Source: Halomonas sp. (GTDB lineage Bacteria > Pseudomonadota > Gammaproteobacteria > Pseudomonadales > Halomonadaceae). From it: 64,000 nucleotides of DNA. A program made the position numbers and the translations under genes. Position 1 is the stretch's first letter, and every line of letters starts with the position of its first letter. Under the pieces are notes generated by a model. It had not been told where the DNA came from and searched no databases. It was given only the letters and a program-made list of their open reading frames with translations. The stretch is from positions 19,588 to 83,587 of the forward strand of contig NZ_JAFWFN010000002.1 in assembly GCF_017515565.1 (NCBI RefSeq). Reading direction: 5' to 3'. Below are positions 56,202 to 64,000 of this stretch, piece after piece.

Positions 56202-58120
56202 TGAGCGAAACGGTCACCAGCAGCAGCCCCGCGCTTCGCGCACGTCGCACGTGGAATATTGACCAGTGGGGCAGCGGCTACTTTGATGTAGACGATCTCG
56301 GCCAAGCGTTAGTACGCCCGCTTGGCAACGACGCCGAAGGGCCTGCGCTGCCCATTAGCGGCCTGGTGCGCCAGCTTCAACAGGCCGGGCTACGGTTGCC
56401 GGTACTGGTACGCTTCAGCGACATTCTCCACGATCGGGTAGAGCAGCTTTGCGGCGCCTTTGACGCCGCTATGCAAGATGCGGACTACCAGGGCGGCTAC
56501 ACCGCGGTATACCCCATTAAGGTTAACCAGCAGCGCCGCGTGGTAGAGGAAATTTTAGCCACGGCGGAGCGCGGCAATGGCCGCGTGGGGCTGGAAGCCG
56601 GCAGCAAACCAGAGCTTCTGGCCGTGCTTGCCCTGTCAGACGGCGGCTCTTCGCTGATTGTGTGCAATGGCTATAAAGACCGTGAGTACGTCCGCCTTGC
56701 CCTGTTAGGCGAAAAGCTGGGGCACCGGGTTTACCTCGTGGTTGAAAAACTCTCTGAGTTAACGGTGATTCTGGAAGAAGCCCGCGAACTGGATGTTATG
56801 CCGCGCATTGGTTTACGAGCACGGCTTGCCTCGGTGGGCAAAGGCAAGTGGCAAAATACCGGCGGCGAAAAATCTAAGTTTGGTTTGACCGCAAGCCAGA
56901 TTCTTGAAGTCGTAGAAACACTTCATGCCCAGGATGCACTGGCTAGCCTACAGCTGGTTCACTTCCACCTTGGCTCACAGATTGCCAATATTCGCGATAT
57001 TCAACGCGGCTTGCGTGAGTGCGCGCGTTTCTACCAGAACTTGATTACCCTGGGCGCGCCTATTGATACCGTGGATGTGGGCGGCGGCCTGGGCATTGAC
57101 TACGAAGGCACCCGCTCGCGCAGCTACTGCTCAGCCAACTACTCCATGCGTGAATATGCCCGTAACGTCGTGAACGCGTTTGCCCAGCTGTGCCAAGAAG
57201 CTAACCTGCCCCAGCCTCACTTGATCAGTGAGTCAGGCCGCGCGCTGACGGCGCACCATGCGGTACTGGTGACCAACGTCATTGGCGAAGAACGTATCGA
57301 CGATACCCCCCCGGAGCGAACGCCTCAGGATGACCCCCAGGTAGAAGCGCTGTGGCGAGTTTTTGAGCAACTGGCCGAGGTTCAAGAACCGAGAGTACTC
57401 GTAGAGGCATGGCACGACTTGCTGCAGGCCGTGAGTGAGCTTCAAGACCGCTTTGTGCTAGGGCTAAGCGACATCAACGCCCGTGCAATAGGTGAGCGGC
57501 TCTACATGGCTGCCTGCGCGAGACTGCGAGGCCAGTTGGATACCCGCAACCGCGCCCACCGTGAAATTTTGGATGAGTTAGCTGAAAAGCTGGCCGACAA
57601 ACTTTTTGTGAACTTCTCGCTTTTCCAATCGGTGCCTGACGTATGGGGGATTGAGCAGATTTTCCCAGTACTGCCGCTTAGCGGGTTAGATCAAGCGCCA
57701 ACGCGACGTGCCGTTATCCAGGACATTACCTGCGACTCTGATGGCCGTATCGACAGCTATGTGGATGGCCAAGGCGTAGAAAGCACGCTGCCGCTACCTG
57801 AGTGGAAGAGTGAAGATGAGCGCTGGATTGGCTTTTTCCTGGTGGGGGCTTATCAGGAAATTCTCGGCGACCTGCACAACTTATTTGGCGATACCGACTC
57901 GGTAGATGCCGCACTTGATGCCGATGGCAACTGGGTTATCTCTAACGCCCAGGCCGGTGATTCGGTGGCCGATGTGCTGGCTTACGTCAACTTTGACGCT
58001 AAGGTGCTTAAGCGAAAACTCTTTGCGCAGCTTGAGGCGGCTAATTTCTCCCCCCAGGAGCAGGCGCACTTTGCCGCTAGCTTAAATGAAGGACTTGAGG
58101 GCTATACGTATTTGGAGTGA
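56201..58120 (+). CDS. speA: Biosynthetic arginine decarboxylase
   Basis: 639 aa. It converts arginine to agmatine for polyamine synthesis (PLP-dependent, alanine-racemase fold). The PLP lysine is in YPIKVNQQRRVVEEI (Lys107). IGLRARLASVGKGKWQNTGG, LVHFHLGSQIANIRDIQRGL and DVGGGLGIDYEGTRS are the conserved barrel segments. The second-domain substrate block is SLFQSVPDVWGIEQIFPVLP. ATG 56201 overlaps the thrB stop, which gives the normal family length. A strong terminator follows. Confidence 0.97.
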   Translation: MSETVTSSSPALRARRTWNIDQWGSGYFDVDDLGQALVRPLGNDAEGPALPISGLVRQLQQAGLRLPVLVRFSDILHDRVEQLCGAFDAAMQDADYQGGYTAVYPIKVNQQRRVVEEILATAERGNGRVGLEAGSKPELLAVLALSDGGSSLIVCNGYKDREYVRLALLGEKLGHRVYLVVEKLSELTVILEEARELDVMPRIGLRARLASVGKGKWQNTGGEKSKFGLTASQILEVVETLHAQDALASLQLVHFHLGSQIANIRDIQRGLRECARFYQNLITLGAPIDTVDVGGGLGIDYEGTRSRSYCSANYSMREYARNVVNAFAQLCQEANLPQPHLISESGRALTAHHAVLVTNVIGEERIDDTPPERTPQDDPQVEALWRVFEQLAEVQEPRVLVEAWHDLLQAVSELQDRFVLGLSDINARAIGERLYMAACARLRGQLDTRNRAHREILDELAEKLADKLFVNFSLFQSVPDVWGIEQIFPVLPLSGLDQAPTRRAVIQDITCDSDGRIDSYVDGQGVESTLPLPEWKSEDERWIGFFLVGAYQEILGDLHNLFGDTDSVDAALDADGNWVISNAQAGDSVADVLAYVNFDAKVLKRKLFAQLEAANFSPQEQAHFAASLNEGLEGYTYLE

Positions 58121-58172
58121 GGCAACCCCATAAGCAGCTCTTAGTACTCCTTCAAGCACTCGCTTTAAAACC

Positions 58173-58211
58173 AAACGCCCCGGCGCTAGATACAGCGCCG
58201 GGGCGTTTTTT
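58173..58211 (+). terminator. Intrinsic terminator of speA
   Basis: A 15-bp stem AAACGCCCCGGCGCT / AGCGCCGGGGCGTTT with a 6-nt loop runs into T6. Confidence 0.93.
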
Positions 58212-58285
58212 ATCGCTAATTGAAGGGGTGGCTCAATTAGCGAGCGAGTCGAGGGGTAACTCTCAACCGCTCATCGCTTAGCGAC

Positions 58286-58951
58286 TCATTCTACCACGCT
58301 AGTGGTGATGTCTAGCCCACCGGTCAGCGTTAAACGTAGTTTGGCACCACGTGGCAAAACACCCACGCCAGCAGGCGTACCGGTGAGAATGATATCGCCT
58401 GGCTCCAAGGTAAAGTGGCGGCTCATTTCCGCTACCAAGGTAGGGATAGCAAAAATCATGTCGGCGCCTTCACCGTGCTGACGCTGCTCCCCATCAAGCT
58501 CCAACGTAAAACTCAGCGCATTCCAGTTAGGTACGCGGCTTAGTGGAAGAAACGGCGAAAGCGGGCAAGCGCCGTCGAACGCTTTGGCGATTTCCCAAGG
58601 GTGGCCTTTCTCTTTTAGCTGCGTTTGCACATCGCGCAGCGTGAGATCCATAGCAAGACCAATACCGGTAATCGCCCGCTCGGCTTCATCGTGGGTAGCA
58701 TGGGTAAGCGTCTCACCGACGAGAAGCGCTAACTCGACTTCGTAATGTACATCACCCCTAGAAAAAGGCGGATCCAGCGGCTTGGTTAAATCAACAACGC
58801 TCGTCGCTGGTTTAATAAATAGCAGTGGCTCACTGGGAACAGGATTATCCAGCTCTTTGGCGTGGTCGGCATAGTTGCGGCCGACGCATACGACTTTACC
58901 CAGCGCGTGGGGAAACTCCTGGCCATCGGTAAATTGTGGAACAAAACGCAT
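58286..58951 (-). CDS. Fumarylacetoacetate hydrolase-family protein (YcgM/FAHD1-like)
   Basis: 221 aa (E. coli YcgM 219). Family blocks are VVCVGRNYADHAKELDNPVP, LFIKPATSVVDL, DVHYEVELALLVGE (metal-binding Glu-x-Glu), GIGLAMDLTLRDVQ (Asp ligand) and GDIILTGTPAGVGVLPRG. Small FAH-fold proteins act as oxaloacetate tautomerases/decarboxylases or acylpyruvate hydrolases. ATG 58951 is preferred because AAGGAG lies ten bases upstream; an earlier ATG would put that site inside the coding region. Confidence 0.9.
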   Translation of the reverse strand: MRFVPQFTDGQEFPHALGKVVCVGRNYADHAKELDNPVPSEPLLFIKPATSVVDLTKPLDPPFSRGDVHYEVELALLVGETLTHATHDEAERAITGIGLAMDLTLRDVQTQLKEKGHPWEIAKAFDGACPLSPFLPLSRVPNWNALSFTLELDGEQRQHGEGADMIFAIPTLVAEMSRHFTLEPGDIILTGTPAGVGVLPRGAKLRLTLTGGLDITTSVVE

Positions 58952-59082
58952 GGCGGGTACTCTCCTTCTCATTATGCGTGCCGCATTCGCAACGACAGGC
59001 GCATTAGTCTACCCCACCTATACGTATGTTCCACAACCTAACGCTGGCTTTTTACTCGGCTGCTGGCTATCCGCCCCAGCAA

Positions 59083-60051
59083 CTAGCGGCCTTCTAGCCC
59101 GTGAGCTAGAAAGTCAGGACGCGGCTTTGGCGCCGCAAACGGTTTAACGCAGCGGTTATCGGGGCGATTAAACACGAAAAACACATTGCTACGAGGATCC
59201 GGTGAAAGGTTCGCGTTTGACGCATGCAGCGTGTTGCAATCGAACAGCAATAAGCCGCCTGCTTTACCCTTTGGGGCTTCAATGCCGTGTTCATCCACTA
59301 GCTTCGTTAACGCCTCTGCGCTTGGGATGCCCACCTCTTGCGCTTTTAGCGAGCTTTTGTGGTTGTCCTCTGGGGTTTCACCCAGGCAAGGCACAAACTG
59401 TAGATGCGAGCCAGGAATCAACATCAGCGGGCCATTGAACTCGTGATTATCAGTAAGAATCAGCGAGGCACTGACGGCGTGCATATTCGGCATGCCGTCT
59501 TCCGCGTGCCAAGTTTCAAAATCAGAGTGCCAGTCAAATCCCTTACCGGCGAACCCAGGCTTATAGTTGATGCGCGACTGGTGTACATAAGGGTCATCAC
59601 CAATAATCTGCCGCGCGGCACCCGCTAAGCGCTCATCGCTGGCAAGTTTTCCAAGCCGGTCAGACAGCTTATGGATAGCAAAGAGCGAGCGTATCTCATG
59701 GCTCTCTGGTTCGGTGACGCTGAACTCTTTATCTCGATAGGCATCGTTATTCATCAGCCCACTCATCTCTTGGCGCAAAGCATCTAGCTCGTCACCACTG
59801 ATAAGATTGGGAATAAACAGAAAACCTTTGCGTTCAAACTCATCTAACTGTGCCTCGGTCAACGGCCCGGCTAGGTGGCGCCCTTTTACGACGGCCTCAT
59901 GACGCGGCTGGGTTACATAGGCTGGTGCCCTAAATAAACGCGTAGGATACTTATCTAGTGCCTTTACGCTATGGGCGGATGGCATGTCGGTCATTTCGCT
60001 GTACTGCTTGTGGGCGGTGACCGCGTTGAGGGGCGTGCTTCTGACTGTCAT
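59083..60051 (-). CDS. ectD: Ectoine hydroxylase
   Basis: 322 aa. A non-heme iron, 2-oxoglutarate-dependent dioxygenase that converts ectoine to 5-hydroxyectoine. The EctD signature FDWHSDFETWHAEDGMPNMH holds iron ligands His175 and Asp177; the third, His276, is in NTLHASNANLS. RSNVFFVFN carries the 2-oxoglutarate-binding Arg. It is separate from ectABC, as is common in Halomonas. The N-terminal 30 residues before DKYPTRLFR are longer than in many relatives, so an internal start is possible, but ATG 60051 has AAGGAG nine bases upstream. Confidence 0.96.
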   Translation of the reverse strand: MTVRSTPLNAVTAHKQYSEMTDMPSAHSVKALDKYPTRLFRAPAYVTQPRHEAVVKGRHLAGPLTEAQLDEFERKGFLFIPNLISGDELDALRQEMSGLMNNDAYRDKEFSVTEPESHEIRSLFAIHKLSDRLGKLASDERLAGAARQIIGDDPYVHQSRINYKPGFAGKGFDWHSDFETWHAEDGMPNMHAVSASLILTDNHEFNGPLMLIPGSHLQFVPCLGETPEDNHKSSLKAQEVGIPSAEALTKLVDEHGIEAPKGKAGGLLLFDCNTLHASNANLSPDPRSNVFFVFNRPDNRCVKPFAAPKPRPDFLAHGLEGR

Positions 60052-60399
60052 CTAATCCACTCCTTGTATGATTAAATTTCAGATCAAATGTAATACCGTT
60101 AAAAAATAAACGACTTCCGTTGTGCATAAGCTTATTTTAATAAAAACTTAGCACACTGATTAATGTAGCCATTATAAGCAAGCTTGCAACCTACACGTAG
60201 CCGCTTTATAACCCAGGTTATAATATCAAACATTCAATTGATAAATTGAAGCACCAAAATTCCCAAAAAGCTGTATAAAAATCAATACTTACAATACCAA
60301 AAAATAACTTCAACAAAAATTAAAAATCACCTGCTTTTTAAACCTCCAATAGGCCACAGAAAGAAATTAAACCGTCGCCAAAGTGCCCTACCTAAACTA
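60052..60399. promoter_or_regulatory. AT-rich ectD upstream region with two adjacent dyads
   Basis: 348 bp with no supported gene. It contains TATAACC-CA-GGTTATA (60207-60222) and TTCAATT-GATA-AATTGAA (60233-60250), both with perfect 7-bp arms and centres about 27 bp apart. They lie 150-200 bp upstream of ectD and could be operators, for example for the adjacent Crp/Fnr-type regulator (inference). Confidence 0.5.
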
Positions 60400-61203
60400 T
60401 TAATTCAAACGCACATGCCCATAAACAAACTCCTTATCAAAATCTGTAATTTTCGCCATCTCCTCGGGCTGTATTAGCTTGATGCTACTGCGCGTTTTAC
60501 GAATGAGTTTTTTCTGCTCCAGCGCTGTCATACAGCGGCTAACATGAACACTGGTCATTCCGAGAAGTTCCCCCACTACATTTTGCGTCACGGGAAATGA
60601 AAAAACATTGCTGGTTAACAGCCCTTTAAATTTAAATCTTTCATAAACCTCAAGTAAAAAATGCGCTACGCGCTCTTCTGAGCGGTGATGTGTGCAGCTT
60701 CTAAGCCGCTCGATGGAAATATTGTCATTCACAAGCACATAAGAAGTAGCAGCTTCTCTCACTTCATCACGTTCTCTAAAAAGCTGATGCAAGTCACTCA
60801 CAGAAAATTTTTCTAGTTTACAATTAGTTAACGCCAATATCGCGATATCATGATTATCAAAAAAACTCTCACGCAACCCAATAACATCGCCGGGCATAAA
60901 GATATTGCATATATCCTGCCCTCTTTTATTTGCAGCATGCGCCAAGCTAACCCAACCCTCTTTTACTAAAAAAAGATCCGCCTGCTCATTACATGACGAA
61001 AAAATTTTCTGGTTCTTTTTTAGCTCCACGTCTCTTTTACGCACCTGAGACAGGGCATCTACTGACTCTTCATCAAGGGAACCGTAAAGGTTAAAAACCT
61101 TCTCTAAACGAATATTTAAATTATCACTACCTATGCCTGCCAACCTGGTATCTTTATTTTCATTCCCTGGCCACTTATACTCATCTGCAGTTACTTTATT
61201 CAT
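60400..61203 (-). CDS. Crp/Fnr-family transcriptional regulator
   Basis: 267 aa. A cyclic-nucleotide-binding-like beta-barrel (about 45-160) includes FLVKEGWVSLAHAANKRGQD and IFMPGDVIGLRESF. The C-terminal winged helix has FPVTQNVVGELLGMTSVHVS followed by RCMTALEQKKLIRK. No Fnr-type N-terminal Cys cluster is seen; Cys residues are scattered. The gene is clearly AT-richer than the rest of the window and uses A/T-ending codons. It lies upstream of ectD and downstream of the catalase genes on the same strand. ATG 61203 has AAGGAAG upstream. Confidence 0.88.
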   Translation of the reverse strand: MNKVTADEYKWPGNENKDTRLAGIGSDNLNIRLEKVFNLYGSLDEESVDALSQVRKRDVELKKNQKIFSSCNEQADLFLVKEGWVSLAHAANKRGQDICNIFMPGDVIGLRESFFDNHDIAILALTNCKLEKFSVSDLHQLFRERDEVREAATSYVLVNDNISIERLRSCTHHRSEERVAHFLLEVYERFKFKGLLTSNVFSFPVTQNVVGELLGMTSVHVSRCMTALEQKKLIRKTRSSIKLIQPEEMAKITDFDKEFVYGHVRLN

Positions 61204-61536
61204 CTCTACACTTCCTTGTAGCTAGACAAAAACTATACATTAAATAAATACACCTACTAATATAAAATATAAATTAAAATAACGAGCAGAAAATATAGTC
61301 AAACATGGCTAAAACAGCAAGGAACGATTTACATTACTAAAAATAACATAAAAATGATTTTATCGAGAACTCTAATGCTAAGCGCCGCTTTATTAAAAAT
61401 ATAACTTATTAAAAAATACAATGACTACAAAAAACAGGTTTTATTCATGAAAAACCCCGGCAATAAATACCGGGGCACTGGTCAAATACTCGTCATCCAA
61501 AACAGCTTAAAGAGTTATAAAGCTAGCAGATTAGGC
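61204..61536. other. AT-rich intergenic region
   Basis: 333 bp with no credible gene, rich in A/T runs. It presumably holds the promoter of the Crp/Fnr gene and ends in the terminator at 61450-61475. Confidence 0.7.
61450..61475 (-). terminator. Terminator of the DUF892/Mn-catalase unit
   Basis: A 6-bp stem CCCCGG / CCGGGG (61455-61460 with 61470-61475) with a 9-nt loop. On the minus strand it is followed by TTTTT. Confidence 0.7.
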
Positions 61537-62040
61537 TCAGTTTTTAGCATCCAGATCACTGTTTTCTGAACGCTGTAAAAACTGTTCAGTGGTTTCCTCA
61601 AGATGTTCAGCTAGCCAGTCTGCCATTGCCTGCTCTTCCTGAAGGATTTCTTTACACACGCGTACTAATTCTGGCTGACTTGCATGTTCAGCTGCTTGGA
61701 TTAATGCCTTGTAATTAGCAATTTCAAAACACTCAAAAGCATAGCTAGCGATAGCTCCTTTCACCACTTCATCGCTTGCCATTGCCCCGCCCATGGCTTG
61801 TCCAAATGCGGTCAATTTACCGCCAAGATCTTTTACCACAGACGTATCAATATCAAGGCTCGACATCACCTGCTCTAACTTCTTGGCTTGACCCTTGGTT
61901 TCTTCGAGGTGTTGCTCAATACGTGTGCGCAACACGGGGTAATGATCCAGTCGCTTCGCTTGCGCACTCAGCATCTCTTCCGCTTGCTTTTCCATAGCAT
62001 GCGCATCACGCAACCAATCTTCTATATGCTTGGTTTCCAT
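61537..62040 (-). CDS. DUF892 ferritin-like protein (YciE/YciF-like)
   Basis: 167 aa, all-helical. It has IEDWLRDAHAMEKQAEEMLS, HLEETKGQAKKLEQVMSSLD, and AFECFEIANYKALIQAAEHA followed by LQEEQAMADWLAEHLEETTE. Glu and His residues are placed for a di-metal site in a four-helix bundle, as in the stress-induced YciE/YciF family. The function is unproven; stress induction is usual. It is 35 bp downstream of the Mn-catalase gene on the same strand, with AAGGAG before ATG 62040, so both form an oxidative-stress operon. Confidence 0.88.
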   Translation of the reverse strand: METKHIEDWLRDAHAMEKQAEEMLSAQAKRLDHYPVLRTRIEQHLEETKGQAKKLEQVMSSLDIDTSVVKDLGGKLTAFGQAMGGAMASDEVVKGAIASYAFECFEIANYKALIQAAEHASQPELVRVCKEILQEEQAMADWLAEHLEETTEQFLQRSENSDLDAKN

Positions 62041-62075
62041 CGTGCGGCTCCTTCAGTTGTAGGCGGTAAAATAAC

Positions 62076-62912
62076 TTACTTATCAGGGTCGACTTGCGCT
62101 TTCTGAGCACCCGAATTTGGTTTGGCTCCCCCCAGGCTTGGCTCTTGGCCTTCTGCCTCTGGCTGGTCACGTACGCTGTACTCACCACGGCCATCAAGAG
62201 AAGGGCCTTCTGCCCAGCGGCCTTTTGGTGCTTTCTTGTCCAATAATGTGTTCAGGTAATAATAAGAGTGCTGCATGGCTTCGTTATCTTCAGGCGTAGT
62301 ATTGGGAATGGGAAGCTGCGCTTCCATGCCACCCAATTCTTCAATTACGGCGAGCCATTGCTGCTGGTGATAGGTATCCCGCGCAATTAAGAAAGACAGA
62401 AAATCCTTCATGCCATGGTCGTCGGTCCAGTTATATAGGCGTGAAGCAAGTACTCGGCCACCCGCCTCTGCGGCCACGTTCGCCAACATATCAGCGGCGA
62501 CATTACCCGTGGCATACACATGGCTCATATCAAAGGGAACGCCATTGGCATTTACCGGCATTGCGGAAAGACCCGAAGATAATAGATGGCGTGGATTCGC
62601 TCCCCCTAAGATAGCGTTCATTACGGGGTCTTTTGCGGTAGCCTCTTGATAAGAAACCGGAGCACCCTCCAAGTTAAGCGCCACCGCATGCCCAAGCATT
62701 TCAATATGCGAGAGCTCTTCTGTCGCCGTTGACATCAACATGTCACGGATACGGTCATCGCCCCGTGCGCCCATTGCTTGAAAAAAGTACTGCATGGCAA
62801 CACGAATTTCGCCTTCAATACCGCCAATGGCTTGCTGCAGTAGCATCGCAAACTCAGGGTTAGGTTTATCTACCTTGACGGGGTACTGCAGTTTTGCCGA
62901 GTGATGAAACAT
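62076..62912 (-). CDS. Manganese (non-heme) catalase
   Basis: 278 aa. Dimanganese-site ligands are Glu35 (GGIEGEIRVAMQY), Glu66 and His69 (ATEELSHIEM), Glu149 (NVAAEAGGRVL) and His182 (ARDTYHQQQW). The numbering matches Lactobacillus plantarum catalase to within one residue. It disproportionates H2O2 without heme. The C-terminal 50 residues are hydrophilic (DGRGEYSVRDQPEAEGQEPS). ATG 62912 has AGGAGA nine bases upstream. First gene of the pair with DUF892. Confidence 0.95.
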   Translation of the reverse strand: MFHHSAKLQYPVKVDKPNPEFAMLLQQAIGGIEGEIRVAMQYFFQAMGARGDDRIRDMLMSTATEELSHIEMLGHAVALNLEGAPVSYQEATAKDPVMNAILGGANPRHLLSSGLSAMPVNANGVPFDMSHVYATGNVAADMLANVAAEAGGRVLASRLYNWTDDHGMKDFLSFLIARDTYHQQQWLAVIEELGGMEAQLPIPNTTPEDNEAMQHSYYYLNTLLDKKAPKGRWAEGPSLDGRGEYSVRDQPEAEGQEPSLGGAKPNSGAQKAQVDPDK

Positions 62913-63708
62913 AATTTAGCTCTCCTAATACATATGCCTGAGGCCTATCCCCTGGCACTCACCATAATGTTTATGCGCAGGCAGCTTTTGATACTTTTTA
63001 TGGCAACTCTCTTGTTCTTTTAACCATTACCCAAAGGGTTTACTAAAAACTCTTCTATCACTTATCGAGCTTCTAACCCTCGTAGGCATAGCTTAAAAAA
63101 CGTGAGATTAACACTTTCCTAAAAGCATTCTGCAGCCTGCTAAACATCTAAATAGTTAATCGTTCTAAGGACTTCTCATCCTTTCTCCCTGTGCCAACGC
63201 TTATCGCATTACGGCACTTTAAACGCTTAATACCCTTTAGATTAGGAGTTACTACCAAGCCTCATGGGAGCGAACGTCCCGCCTTACTCGTACCGCTTTA
63301 CCAGCCTTCAATCTCCATTTATATTACAGGCAATAGTTTCGATAATTTTCTGATATGTAACAGAAAATTATAGCGCTAATGTTGATCAACCAAATAACAA
63401 AAGCACTATCTTCCCGCCACTCGGTTTTTAACCGAGTAAACTGAGGGTAGCGAAACACAAATGCTTATCAAGCTAAATAAGGCATGGAGGGCGATATTTA
63501 ATATTTATAATGTTTTCACAACAAAAAAGTTAATATTTGTTATGAGATTACTTGGCGCATCCATCACTTGCACGGGGAAATTATCAATGGCTGACCATTA
63601 CAGAGAGGGATCGGTGATAAGCAGAAGCAAATGGGCCCAAGAGGGTGTCGAGAAGATGCAGCAAGCTGAGCAGCAATAGCGCTATGAGCACGTTATAGAC
63701 ACATACGA
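62913..63708. other. AT-rich, gene-free stretch upstream of the Mn-catalase gene
   Basis: About 800 bp without a convincing gene. It contains a perfect 11-bp-arm hairpin at 63342-63371 and the palindrome GTTGATCAAC at 63381-63390. It also has a 30-codon frame at 63587-63679 (MADHYREGSVISRSKWAQEG...) preceded by GGGGA, which I cannot support as a gene. Codon use and length give no other coding signal. It may be promoter DNA plus remnants of older insertions. Confidence 0.6.
63342..63371. repeat. Perfect AT-rich inverted repeat (11-bp arms)
   Basis: Arms ATAATTTTCTG and CAGAAAATTAT are separated by 8 nt. There is no neighbouring gene within 400 bp on the left, and no T-run. Confidence 0.8.
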
Positions 63709-63733
63709 AAAAGCCGCCCTATTAAGGCGGTTT
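63709..63733 (-). terminator. Terminator of the tRNA-Gln/tRNA-Thr unit
   Basis: Stem AAGCCGCC / GGCGGTTT (one G-U pair) with loop CTATTAA. On the minus strand it is followed by a T-run (TTTTTCG). It lies 41 bp after the 3' end of tRNA-Thr. Confidence 0.7.
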
Positions 63734-63773
63734 CATCATGTTCTCTAACGCTTTGCTTTTAAACCACTTTTAG

Positions 63774-63849
<76 letters not shown>

Positions 63850-63921
63850 GCTTCACGTTTTCTTGAGAATTTGACTGGTTTACGTTTAAGCTAGTCAGTC
63901 AACAAGAAATCTTGTTGGCAA

Positions 63922-63996
63922 TGGCTGGGGTACCAGGATTCGAACCTGGGAATGCCGATACCAAAAACCGGTGCCTTACCACTTGGCGATACCCCA
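63922..63996 (-). tRNA. tRNA-Gln (anticodon TTG)
   Basis: 75 nt including encoded CCA. The sequence starts TGGGGTATCGCCAAGTGGTA. The acceptor stem pairs with TACCCCA, and the anticodon loop TTTTGGT in stem CCGGT/ATCGG (one G-U pair) gives TTG (CAA codons). The T-arm has GGTTCGAATCC. It closely follows the bacterial tRNA-Gln pattern. It lies 72 bp upstream of tRNA-Thr on the same strand. Confidence 0.96.
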
Positions 63997-64000
63997 GCAA

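Noticed and set aside
63191-63373. 60-codon plus-strand frame in the gene-free region
   Set aside because: No ribosome-binding site, no recognisable domain, and its end overlaps the AT-rich hairpin.
63461-63679. 72-codon plus-strand frame before the tRNA terminator
   Set aside because: GAGGG is about 13 bases from the ATG, composition looks non-coding in the first half, no family recognised; only an internal 30-codon start has a passable site.

Overview
The window reads as one contiguous piece of chromosome from a moderately halophilic gammaproteobacterium of the Halomonadaceae (Halomonas/Vreelandella-like). This rests on an ectoine hydroxylase (EctD), a BCCT-type osmolyte carrier, a Pseudomonas-type Mg-dependent HemB and initiating ketoacyl synthase FabY, and the overall gene style. 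No transposase, integrase, prophage or CRISPR array was seen. The window opens inside tatC and closes in two tRNA genes (Thr-TGT and Gln-TTG, both minus strand).

Layout. 1-10.2 kb: tatC end, elbB, hemB, ppk1, the divergent metE/metR pair, and an RstA/RstB-like two-component system. 10.3-16.3 kb: several small proteins (45, 59 and 48 aa), a retropepsin-like membrane protease, a UMF1-type MFS carrier, a BCCT carrier, a small membrane protein and an AEC-family carrier. 16.4-22.4 kb: a minus-strand run trmB-like, SMR pump, dacB, dgkA, glnE. 22.5-26.6 kb: fabY-coaD-ferredoxin-dinF. 26.7-31.6 kb: short-chain fatty acid carrier, acyl-CoA thioesterase, a pore-less voltage-sensor-like protein, LysE-type exporter, I78 inhibitor lipoprotein, entericidin-like lipoprotein and HIT protein. 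31.6-34.4 kb: a four-gene operon of two lipoproteins, a DUF1007 protein and a NicO-type metal exporter with a His-rich loop. 34.5-40.3 kb: glycerate kinase, dps, pepD, tmcA.

40.6-47.9 kb is a catabolic locus: a TRAP transporter, a LacI-type regulator, a lambda-crystallin/gulonate-dehydrogenase-like enzyme, a histidinol-dehydrogenase-like (HpsN-type) enzyme and an SDR. Two of its genes are broken. The TRAP binding-protein gene has an in-frame TGA just after its signal peptide. The HisD/HpsN-like gene has a one-base deletion that removes its last predicted zinc ligand. The locus looks like a recently decaying uptake-and-oxidation pathway for a small polyol, sugar acid or sulfonate, unless the lesions are sequence errors. 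Operator-like dyads sit in its divergent promoter region.

48-52.2 kb holds an iron(III) ABC importer whose permease, ATPase and binding protein lie in three separate transcription units, with a good Fur-box match upstream of the binding-protein gene. 52.3-58.1 kb: polA, thrB, speA. 58.3-60.05 kb: a FAH-family hydrolase and ectD. From 60.05 kb to the tRNAs the DNA is visibly AT-rich and gene-poor, with a Crp/Fnr-type regulator, a DUF892 ferritin-like protein and a manganese catalase. This may be an acquired stress module beside tRNA genes.
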